DNA of 64,000 nucleotides, taken from positions 21,970,501 through 22,034,500 of the forward strand of contig CM076944.1 in assembly GCA_039566865.1 (NCBI GenBank). Reading direction: 5' to 3'. This document shows positions 13,401 through 25,400 of the stretch, piece after piece. The notes below the pieces were generated by a model. That model was not told the origin of the DNA. It saw nothing but the letters and a program-made list of their open reading frames with translations, and made no database searches. Numbering within the stretch: position 1 is the first letter of the stretch; each line of letters begins with the position of its first letter. Origin of the DNA: Aurelia coerulea. Taxonomy: Eukaryota > Cnidaria > Scyphozoa > Semaeostomeae > Ulmaridae. The position numbers and the translations under genes are program-made.

Positions 13401-16400
13401 TTACGCTGTGAAATGCCTTTAGTAGTACTCTGAAGTACCTTTAGGGGTTCTTTGAAGTACCTTTAGGAATACTATGAAGTACCTCCAGGGGTTCTCTGAA
13501 GTAACTTTAGGAATACGATGAAGTACCTTTTGGGGGTTCTCTGAAGTACCTTTAGGAATACGATGAAGTACCTCCAGGGGTTCTCTGAAGTACCTTTAGG
13601 AATACTATGAAGTACCTCCAGGGGTTCTCTGAAGTAACTTTAGGAATAAGATGAAGTACCTTTTGAGGGTTCTCTGAAGTACCTTTAGCAGCACTCTGAA
13701 ATACCTCCAGGGGTTCTTTGAAGTACCTTTAGGAATACGATGAAGTACCTTTTGGGGGTTCTCTGAAATACCTTTAGAGTTATGCTGTGAAATGCCTTTA
13801 GTAGTACTCTGAAGTACCTTTAGGGGTTCTTTGAAGTACCTTTAGGAATACTATGAAGTACCTTTTGGGGGTTCTCTGAAGTACCTTTAGGAATACGATG
13901 AAGTACCTTTTGGGGGTTCTCTGAAGTACCTTTAGGAATACGATGAAGTACCTTTTGGGGGTTCTCTGAAGTACCTTTAGGAATACGATGAAGTACCTTT
14001 TGGAGGTTCTCTGAAGTACCTTTAGAGTTGCTGTGAAATACCTTTAGTAGTACTCTGAAGTACCTTAAGGGGTTCTTTGAAGTACCTTTAGGAATACTAT
14101 GAAGTACCTTTAGGGGTTCTCTGAAGTACATTTCGAGTTATGCTGTGAAATGCCTTTAGTAGTACTCTGAAGTACCTCCAGGGGTTCTCTGAAGTACCTT
14201 TAGTAGTACTCTGAAAGAAATGCTCTCAAGTACCTTTAGGGGCTCTCTGAATTACCTTTAAAGGCACTCTCAAGTACCTTTAGGGATATTCTGAAGTACC
14301 TTTAGAAGTGCTCTCAAGTACCTTTAGAAGGAACTTTGAAATACCTTCAAGGATTCTTTGAAGTACCATTAGCAATACCATCAGGGGTATTCTGAAGTAC
14401 CTTCAGGGATATTCTGAAGTACCATACCTTGGGGTATTTCAAAGTACTGCTGGGGCATAGCAAAACCATTCTGGATGATTTCATCCTCCCAAAAGGATAA
14501 CACGCGCTGAAGCATGATTGAAGTCACTGCCGTAAGTCACGTTTTGAAGGTTTCTTGTAGGGGCTTTCTCGAGAAAATCCCTCATACTTTCAGAACAGAG
14601 CGGCCGATTTCAGTCAGGTAAATCTTAAAATGGCACATGTCTATCACAAACTATATACTTGCTAAAACCAACGTCTTGATATCAAGAGAGCAGTGACAAT
14701 TCAAACGGGGATTGTTTTTATTGACTAACCCAGTAGATAGCAAAGGAAATTGAGACATAAGCGTAATAGTTGTTACTGAAATGTGCTCACATCTGATTTG
14801 GATGCCACGAATCCTATTGCGACTCCTCAGTTAAACGAGATAGTCATGTCAACATTCCAGCATTAAGTTTATCGAAAATCTATCCTTGATTTCCACTCAG
14901 AATGGCAGTCAACTCTCCACATATCTCCATCAAACAGTGAACTAGTCGTAAATAAACAACATCTTCTCTTCTGCCGTCTTCTGACAGGTTTACTGAATGA
15001 GGACTCTTGACAATGCAGACTCTTTTATATGGTGAACAGCCAAGATGCTGTTGTCGTAGAAACAACGATCTTGCAAAGTGCTAGGCTAGGAGGATGTTGA
15101 TAATAGCTTCAAAAATTGCTGTAGAAAAAGAAAAATTTTCCATTTTTCATTTCTGCAGCCCCTTTCTCAGTCAGTGCTTCAAAACAGTAATTGAGCTGCG
15201 CAACTACGTTTGCCTGACATAATCAAGTGTTTATCTTCCTTTTACGAATTGATGCGGAGGAAAGGAGTGGCCAAAAATGAAAGTGCTTACGAAGAATGGC
15301 GGGAGAGCTTTGTGAAAGTGGTGGGAGATGTAAGATTGAAATCGAGAATTCGTAAAAGCTGATAGTGAAACTGAGCATACCTTGTACCCAGTCACGTGAC
15401 TCTTTTGGCGAGTCAGCCATGAAGCTATATACCCTATTAGCCGTGATGATATTGAAGCACTCCAGCCTGAAAGAAAGTTATGTAGATCATAGTTCATAGT
15501 CAATCATAGTCATGTGTGAAGAAAACAAGTTAACTGTCAACATTACAATTGCAGGCAATAGCGATTCTTGTCAAACAGTTAAACTTTAAGGATCAACTAC
15601 CGCAAAAGTCTGTCTACCCCCCCCCCCTCTCTCTATTAAAACTCCTCTCTATTAAGTCCCTCTCAAATAAGCACTTCCCTTCTAAGCTAAAATTGTAAAG
15701 AAGCCCCCCTCTCTATCAAGCTCCTCCCCACCTATATCAAATGCCAGAGATTACAAGAGATTTTCCATTTATTTAGCTAAACACGTTTGCAAATGATGTA
15801 GGATAAAGAATGTGTCGAACATGTGTATCTAACTCGTAAATTGTGTGCTGATTCTACAAAATATGGAGTAAGAGAACTAAAAAGCTATCATTTATATCCT
15901 CGTGATTTGATTTGGTGAATATGCAACCCTCTCTATTAAGCCCCCTTTCATTTAAGCGTTCTCTGGAGTTTCCGAAAATAAAAAAGGCTTAAAAGAGCTT
16001 TTACATTGGTTGATCTCGAATGTAAACAATGCACGGCACGAATTTCTCTAAATCTTGCACTAAAATGTACTGAGGACAAAATGTTAGGTCGTACGATATG
16101 GCAATCAGATGAAGATACACTGCGCAAAGGTGAAATTATAGACTTCCTGCTGCAAATATCTACCTTATTTTGTCAATCATACTTTCAAAATGCCACTTCC
16201 TAATTGGTAAAACATTTCAATTTGAAACAAATCTGCAACGTAGCCTAGAAACTGCATTAAAAGTATTTCCGAGAAAGAAGGTAACAGCTTTTAAAAGTCT
16301 TACTTGTCAGTGATATCACAGTTGACTGATTCAATAATTGCTGTGTCAATAGTTCCCTGGAAAACAGTAATGTTCATCATAATGCAAAGCTTACCACATG

Positions 16401-19400
16401 AATACCTATGAAAACTGCCTTCATGTGAGACAAATTTGATCTGAATGCGGGATCAGTCATTTCAAACCAGGAAATGGATATGAGCCTCTCATGTCGTGTA
16501 TCCTGAAGTCTACAGCCTTTGTAATTATAGAGACAGAGTCTCATTTGGTAAAATCATCTAGTAAATCTCTTTTCGTGAGCAATCGGTGTATTGGCAGGAA
16601 AACGGAGTTTAATGAGGGAGCGAAGAGCAAGGATTGCGACGATAATCATTTTCATTGTAATATTATCATTTCATTCCAAGACAATCCAAGTTAATAATTA
16701 CGACAAATCCATGTGTGACAAATCCGAGAAGTTAATTAAAAGACTAGGCCATGTTGAATTATTGACGTTTCGAAGCAAAGCTGTGCTTCATCATCAGAAT
16801 ACCAAGTTTCCTAAAGCACGAGGCTAAATTTATATCCATAAACACAATAAACTACCAAAAATGCGTTGTTACAAATCCTACGTGAAAAATAAATAATGAG
16901 GTAAGCCCGGAGGACAATACCTAAAACAGAGCTAAGGGAATAGAAGATTGCTGAGAGTTAAGGTAACTCTGCTTTCCGCTCTAGTGCACAGCGAAATGCC
17001 GTTTCGCAAAACCCTTCTCCTCATAAAACAGTTAATTTCTCCAATATTATTCAGCCTATCGAAAAGCGGTAAAAAGGATGTTGTTCTGTATAATCTGGGC
17101 AATCGAAAGATGTATAAATCGCAATGTTTTCGTCATCTCTGGCTTCGCAAATCCTAGTTCAAATCTTTCTGCTAATTTCAGAAAAGTGGATTCATCTCCA
17201 AAACTGCTCGAAAAATGTTCGATTTTTTTTCGTTCCATCTTTAGCTAGGTTGTTGATCTACAATTTTGCCAAGTCTGACTGAGAAAGCTAGGCTAGATTT
17301 CCTGCAATCGAATTTCGTATTTCTGTTTACTTTTCGACAGCGAAATGGAGAAACCTTGGTCAACAGATTACCATGCTATGAAGCACGCTTGCAAAAGCTC
17401 AGGCTTGAAATAACTTTCAGAAGTTTTTCCATTGGCAAACAAATGAACGTCATCTTTTGGGAATACCATACGCAGGTCTCAAAAGACATCCTTAGTTCGC
17501 TTGTAAAAGTATCATTTGCATCTATTGATTAAAAATTACTGATTTTTACCAGCAACTTCACGAAACCATGCTTTGGGTGTCTTCGAGACTTTCGTAAGCA
17601 TTCGCAGATTATCAATTTCTTTTAGAGTCCACAATGAGCATTGATCTTAGATCAAGAACTAATTTTTTTCCAAAACACTCTACGGGGGCGTTCAAATCGT
17701 TCTGCATAGGCTAAACTGTTGACCATCGCTTTTCCCCTTCGATGTCGAAAATTAAACTGAAATGTAAACTTCGATTGCAGTAAATCTAGCCTAGCTTTTT
17801 CAATCAGACTTGGCAAAGTTGTAGATCAACTACTTAGCTAATGATGGAGCGGAAAAAAATCGAAACTTTTTCGAGTAGTTTTGGAGGTAAATCCACTTTT
17901 CTGAAATCAGCAAAAAGATTCGAGCAAGGATTTGCGAAGCCAGGGATGACGGAAACATTGCGATTTATACATCTTTCGATTGCCCAGATTATACAGAACA
18001 ACATCCTTTTTACCGGTTTTCGATAGACCGAATAATATTGGAGAAATTAACCGTTTTCTGAGGAGAGTGGTTTTGCGAAACGGCATCTCGCTGTGCACTA
18101 GAGCGGAAAGCAGAGTTACCTTAAGTGACGGACGATCGCGCAAAATTAATAAACTTTCATGAATGAGCAAATCAAAATCATTATTAGCTCTGTCCAAAAC
18201 TGAGAAATCTTCCACCGACGCGGCGTGACCTGATTGGTTAATGTGGTCCCAGATGGCTGAGGGACTTAGTTTTATTTTTTGACTTGCTTATTTATTCCCA
18301 AGTGCTCCCTGCAGCGTGTAATCAAGTTACGGGTTGTTTTTCCAAAGTACAAGGCATGGCAGCCAGGACACTTAAATCTGTAAACAACAGAGGAGCGAAC
18401 GAGAGTTGGAAAGCGGTCTTTAAATGGAAAAAAAGACTGGATGCGTTTTGAAGATCGAAAGATAACCTTAAGTTGAATACCCGGATAACATTGCTTAATT
18501 AATCTACAAATTCTAGTTTTCATCTGTAAACTGTACCTGCCAAGATATGGTATGCAAAACAATAGGGCCGTTTTGGCTTCTGCTAGGGCAGGGGCTCTGG
18601 GTGCGAACCTTTTATCCAGGAAGGATTTAATAATACGATCTGTCAGCGAGCAGCGGGCAATGTGAAATGAAGAAGATCATCTTTTCGTGAGCAGCGGGCA
18701 ATGTGAAATGAAGAAGATCATCTTGGTGATATGTAAATGGTTCCTTCATGATAAAAGAATCTAAACTATTTGAACTTGGGCCCCGTACACACTGCTCTGT
18801 TTTGAACAAAAACAAAACGAAGAATTTCCGTTTTTGTGGAATTGTTGGAATTTTTCACTGATCCTCATAAAAACAGGACAAAGGCGGGGGCTTTCGACAA
18901 CGCCGTCGAGAGTCGATATAAAAAATTGAGAATTTTGAAAATGTATTGGATCAAATGAGAACGCACAAAAACCGATGTTTTTGCCTCCGTAGTTGCAATC
19001 AGGTGGATCAATGCGAATGGATTAAAACAGATGTTTCCTCCTCCGTTTTTGTACAAAAATAGAGCCATATGAGCTTAGATCAAGACCATTCGCACACGCA
19101 TGCATACAATTAACACCAAAAAGGCTAACGAGAATACGAAGTTTCAATCTGGGATGGAAAGCCTGACCTGAGAAAGCCTACCGGGTGTCCCAAAAAAAAG
19201 GTAACAGATTTGATTGGGGCTAGCGATAAGAATTTAAGTCGAATCAATCCCTGACAAGTTTTGAAGTACTCTTAGATAGTTAACTTGAAGATTGATGCTT
19301 TATTTGTTGATATTGGTGCATCACGAGTTGAAATATTAATCTTAAAAGTCCAATTTTGCCTCGTACTCCAAACCAGAGCTTTTGGGGTTTGGCCTAAGCT

Positions 19401-22400
19401 GTTAACTCGCTGTGTTGTGGAATCTCCTCAATCATAGCCAAGTACAAACAAGAAACCTCGTGCTTAGGAACACATTTTAGTGGAAATCTGACTCTGAACT
19501 TTACAATCAGATTAAAGAATTTAGCCCCGAAGAGACCAGTTTCTTGATTCTACAAAAACTTTAAATTACACCCGCCTGAGAAAAGTTATTCATCAGCGAA
19601 ATAAGTCCCGTAGGTTTTAACACCTAGACCATCTTGCAATCATCATTGCTTGAATGAAATGTTTTTTGCATCATCTCTCACGAAATTATTACGAAACAAG
19701 CAATCGTATATGCCCAAGAGAACATAAAAAATGCTCATTCGTGCTTTGCTTGGGGTACTTTTGTAAATGCATTTTGACTGGAGAAAAATATTCCTTGGTG
19801 ACTGTATTCATTAATTTGTTTGTTAGTTTTCAGTTTTTTACGTTCTTTTCAAACAGGTACCCAAAGGACCGATCCTTGTCCAAAAACGTCTTTGACTGAG
19901 GAGATTCCCCTAACAAGCGCGTTAGCAGTTTAGGCCAAAACCCAAAAGCTCTGGTTTGTAGATGGACGCAAATTTTGGCTTTCGAGATTAATATTTCAAC
20001 TCTTGATGCACCAATATCAACAAACGAGGTATTAATCTTCAAGTTAACTATCGAAGAGTACTTCAAAACTTATTTGGGATCGATTCGACTTATCCTCTCA
20101 TCGCTAGTCCCCATCAAATCTGTTACCTTTTTTTTGGGACACCCGGTATGATAAATGGCAAATAAAAAAAATCAGATATAACAGGGCGGAACAATAAATG
20201 CTTTCGAAAAAAACATACCACAGCATTTTTTATATTGGCTGATTCCTCCTTCATCTCTTTGAGTTCAGAGTCACTTGCCCTTTGCACTCTGTTTAAGACG
20301 CTATACCATTCGCTAAAATGAGAATCACATTAAAATAGAAAGCAGATCAGTAAGACAAGGGCTTATATGACAAGCGTGGTGGAAAAATTTAAAGACGCAA
20401 AAACGCATGTCAAGATTATGATAACATCATACCATTTTAACAATGCTCTCAACGGTTTGAAATAACATTGCTTGATGAAAAATATTTTTGTTTTGACACT
20501 GATTACTGTGCAACAATATCAGTAAAGACACGAATCATAGTCAAGTTAACCAAACTGATACAAATCAAACGTACACTAATAGATCTAAGCTATTCTGTGT
20601 TCGCTTACCTTTCTACAAGGAACCCTTGACAGCGGGAAGAGCAATCAAGAAACTTTGCATTTATTCAAGGAACCATATAGCATATTTTCGTTTTATTTTC
20701 AATTTTTTCTTTTATACCAATCACTTGAAAGGTACTTCAGTAAATTGTTTGCTTTGTTTTTTATTATCATCAAAGAATTAAAACACAAAAAAGATTACTC
20801 GTTACTGTGCCATCCAAAGCAGGAAAAGACACAAGGTCGTCTGCTCCCTACTTCAGATGACACTTGCAATTATAATACTTTAACAAACAAAAAAGGTACA
20901 ATTCAAGGTAGCTTGGTACCAAATACCAAACAATGAAAATTAAGATTTTCAAATTTTTGAATCCAATCCGGATAAGAAATATACATTTCGAGTTTTGATT
21001 GGCTATTTGGTACCAAGTTACCCTGATGAAACTAACAAAGGTAGGGGGAGGGGTGCTGCTGTTTAAGTACTAAGATTTTAAGTAAAACGCTCTGTTGCTT
21101 CAATGAAAGAAATCGTTGCTTCTATGATGGTTCTGTTTTCAACAATGTTTAGATCTTGGCTCCCAAACAGAAGCAAATTTCAAAGTGCATTTGAATCCAG
21201 TTCATTTATGTCTACACCAGAAATGGTAAGCTGGCGAAAGATATCTCCACGTATCAAGTCAAACTGGTGACAGTGCAGGAGAAAGTGCTTGTTATCCTCA
21301 ATGCCTCCCCTACACACGCAAGTTGGGCTTCTACAATTCAAGTTGTGTCGATATCTGTGCTCATTCAACGCGCTGAAATTCACACGCAGCTTTGTCAACT
21401 TTTTTATACCCGTTTAAACTTAGATATGGATTGTGAATTTTTGATGTCACGGTCTAGCAGATTCCATTCATAAAGAACATTTTGAAAGTATGTATGCGAG
21501 AAACGAATAGTTCTTCCGCTATTCTGGTCGTATACTCGAGGATTTCTTAGGTTGTATGATTCCTCACGTTCAGGTGGTATTTCAGCAAATAGGTACCCAG
21601 GTGAACCTGTTTTCCGTAGATTGTAAAAATGACACATATAGTTTGATATAGATCTTCCAAACCTAGTTCATCGTACAGTGCTTGCCTATTTGTACCTCTC
21701 CATGCTCCAGTTACGGCTAATGCAGCATGATACTGGGTTTGTTTGAGTCGTTCTGTGACGTTTAATCTCATATCGGGGTCATACCTATGGTAGATAATTT
21801 TTTTTTTTTTTTTTTTTCTATAAATTCAATGTTAAAAATGTACAATTTACGAATTACCTAAGATTACAAACGAGCTACCATACAATACTACAGAAACGAT
21901 ACCAAGGGGAGCAAAAGATCATGACTACCCCAGGGCCATCACATGAAGGAGATAAACTAAAATACAACTAAATATATAAGAAGCCCCCTAGCTATTCAGA
22001 AAAGAATTAGAATTGAACGATATTTTGCAAATGGAATTTTCGAATGTACGCAATAGTGATAGAAGCTTTATCGCCACTCAATCGAAAGTCGTATTTGAAA
22101 TGTATAAGAAAGACGCTCAATCCAGGCTCTTTTGTAGAATAGCTAAAGGGTGTGTTACGAAAAGCTACTTACAAACAAAAGAACAAAAGAATAGAGGAAC
22201 GGGACTCGGCGAACAGGATACTTTACGAATATGGACTTGGTATGGTGGTTGAGTTGCATTTAGCTAGATTTCTGTGACCTTAATTGAATCGACCGCTTGT
22301 GTGGATGTATTGTAGAGTCAAATCGAGTATATTTCTGTTGACGTCATTTGGGAGGTCTTTATCACCATACAATAAAAGCTGCGTCAAAACTTCATTTGAA

Positions 22401-25400
22401 AGGTCGATATATCCGAATGGTCGTAGTAATGCAAAAACTCCAGCGAGAAGGTCTCGACGCTGATCCTCAAACGAGGGGCAAAGCAACAAAAAGTGCTCCG
22501 TGCTCTCAATACCATCGTTAGTAGGGCACATTGGATTTATGGTATCCCTAAAATTGTGCTTAAATTTGTGAAGGCTTAATTTGCTAAGACCCACTCTAAG
22601 TTGAGTAAGATAAGATAAGCCTGTTGGGTCATGGATTCCAAAGACAGATTTAGTAGGGGGGCGAATTTTCAAAAGCAACTTTTTCTTGAAGATAGCAACT
22701 GATGGTGAAATTCTAATTTCCGGACATAGTTCATTCCACTCAGACAGGCAATTTGGATAAAAGCTAGATTTGAATTTTTCTGTCCTTGCCCTTATTCGTC
22801 CAACGACATCCTGATTGCGAAGAGGGTACTGTGACTGATGAAGCTGTGGGATTGGATCTATTGTATATTCAGGCATCAGATTATTTATCATTTTGTAAAA
22901 CAACGTAAGGCGTCTACACCATCTTCGGGAACTCAGTGACTCCCAACCAAGCTCTGCGTACAGCTTCTCGCGTGACGTTCCCTTCCATGTTCCCGTAACA
23001 GCACGGGCAGCAGAATACTGAACGGACTCCAACTTTTCCATCAAGCTCGACAAAGTGGTATTACCGCTAAACTCACATACTTTAGCCGGAATCTGATAGA
23101 TAACGTCTCCGTATTCCAGGTGAGGTCGCACATAGAGCTTAAATAATTCGTTTAGGGTATGTCTGGGTAGGTACTTGGAGAGATATTTCAGCAAACCAAT
23201 TCCTACCTATGGTGAATATCAGAGCAAACCAAACAGGACTTTAAAAGGTGCACAATTCTTGCAACCATATTCAAAATTTGGTTCAGAAATTGAAAAGTCA
23301 ACGAAATTCCTCAAAGCATCCACGCGCTTGAATTAGTGTTTGTTAAAGTTAGATTATTGAACATCCTTTCCAAATCCCATTTGGTTTGGTCTGAAGTAAA
23401 CAAGAAACTGCATTCCCTGCAACTGCCATCGGGGGTCTCTGGTTTCAGCTTTAGCACAAACTTGAACTTCCAAAGCTTGTAACTCCGTGAATATTCGCGG
23501 ATTCGCAAGCTTTTGGTGTCTAAAATTAATTTAGGATCTCAGGAAAGGAATATTATAACAGGGGGCCGTTCATTATATCATTATAAGAAAGTTTAATCAA
23601 ACGTCGAACAATTTCTCTGGGACACCCGGGAGAAATAAACAAGTCTTACTTCCAGTCTTGTGCATTGTCAGCTACCACGTGATATGTTCTATCAGGCATT
23701 GCAACACTAAATGCATTTTCTCTTTGGCCACTGTCGATTATTTGCCTGTTGAAATTAATGAAGCAAAATCAAAATGGGTTATTTACAAAGTCCAGGTTTG
23801 TGTCTTCCCATCACATTGCTTCCCATAAACGCCTTGCATCATCACGTTATGCAACCTGGAAACACTCCAGTGAGCTGACAATGTACTTGTTTGATCTTAG
23901 GCATCTTTAGAGTTTCTTAGATATCTCATCTCTATTTCAAAGCGATAATGAAACGTCCACATAACTTTAATTCCTTTTGCATTTGCTTTTGTTTGTCGCT
24001 AATTGCTTCGAACTTATTTCTTTTAACATTGTTCAATATTTAACCAATCTTATTACTACGCTGTACACAGTTCGCATTACGATTTCAAAAGGAAAAGATG
24101 CAACAATTAAATTGAACGAGAGCATTATCACTCCAATAAAGCCCTTTTAGAGCAACCAGTTCGATTCCAATTATCGAAAAATCAGTCCAAGAATGCAACA
24201 GAATCGTATCGGGAAGTTTGATTGTGATTTTATGTCGTTTTTAAAGGTTTTCCAAAGGGATATTCTTAATAAAATCCATTACAAAATGGAAACACAGTCA
24301 CCGATTTCAGCCAGAAAAAAATTCTAAAATCAATTGAAATTGTTTGCTTTTCAATAATTGCTTTGGCATTTAAGAAAAAGTAGCATTTGAAACATTTTAA
24401 CAAAGTTCCTATAAAGCCTGTCAAGAGAGTTTTTCCAGATTGAGTCCAACAAGATGGTGTTCGAGTCCGTTCATTCTCGACCATTAAGGAAAACAAAACA
24501 AATAATCACTATGTACTTGACTTACTTGCAGATCCTGAGATCAAGGGTTCCAAGGGTTTTTGCACCATCTTGGTCCGAATCGTGATATGTCAACATTGTG
24601 TCTCTCAACACAAACCAACGCTTTTTCCAGTTTCGCCTAAACAAGAAGTAATTAGATGTCAAACTTTGCAAAATCTATACCAGGTGCGCAAAAAATATCT
24701 ACTTTCGACAGGCCACGACAAATTGTACACTGGATCCATTTCTAAGATTTATGACTTACGTATTAGTTAAAGTCTATGATTAGATTTTGGGACTTTTAGT
24801 AACTTTTTTAGTCTTCTGCTATAAGCATGTTCTTAAAACTCGGTCTCGATCTCGGTCTAAAAAAAGTTGATAAAGTTTACTAAAGATTTAACATAAATGG
24901 CAAAGAAGGGACATTTTCGTGGTCATTTGGAGATTTAGAAATCGATTTGTTATATTCTGCTACCCGCCGTTAGTTCAACAACGACCCTGTTGCAAAACTT
25001 TGGATTAATTGCTGTGAAGTGCTGTGCCAAGCCATTCCGTGCATGAAAATCAACAAAACCCCATTCTTTCTTGCCTCCATGGCACTTCACCTTTGGCACG
25101 CGGTACGTATTGCTTGCACCAAATTAGAAATTCAATGGAATTACAAAAGGAAATATATCTATTTGTATCATTAAAAGCAATGTTACATTTCTCCAAACAT
25201 CCAGCTAACGCTCGTGCAGCTAACCCTCGTGCAGCTAACACTTATGCAGCTACGCTCGTGCAGCTAACGCTCGTGCAGCTAACCCTTGTGCAGCTAACGC
25301 TCATGCAGCTACGCTCATGCAGCTAACGCTCGTGCAGCTAACGCTCGTGCAGCTAACCCTCGTGCAGCTAACGCTCATGCAGCTACGCTCGTGCAGCTAA

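Larger units (their letters stand above)
3806..15380 (-). other. 11.6-kb intron of the myosin gene packed with repeats
   Basis: Intron between exon 24 (15,381-15,466) and exon 25 (3,746-3,805). It holds degenerate GGTACTTC/GAAGTACC motifs (3,945-4,060), a Penelope-like element, a CR1-like LINE tail, a ~6.9-kb minisatellite and half of a TA-type foldback MITE. No myosin exon is needed or seen inside, because the flanking exons join in phase. Confidence 0.85.

Noticed and set aside
8236..14131. Minus-strand ORFs ([15 protein letters not shown] type) in the first satellite
   Set aside because: They follow the 45-bp (15-codon) periodicity and vanish where half-units vary; no other coding evidence.
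7505..14460. CRISPR-like array
   Set aside because: Repeats are contiguous and similar, without unique spacers, and the host is a eukaryote.
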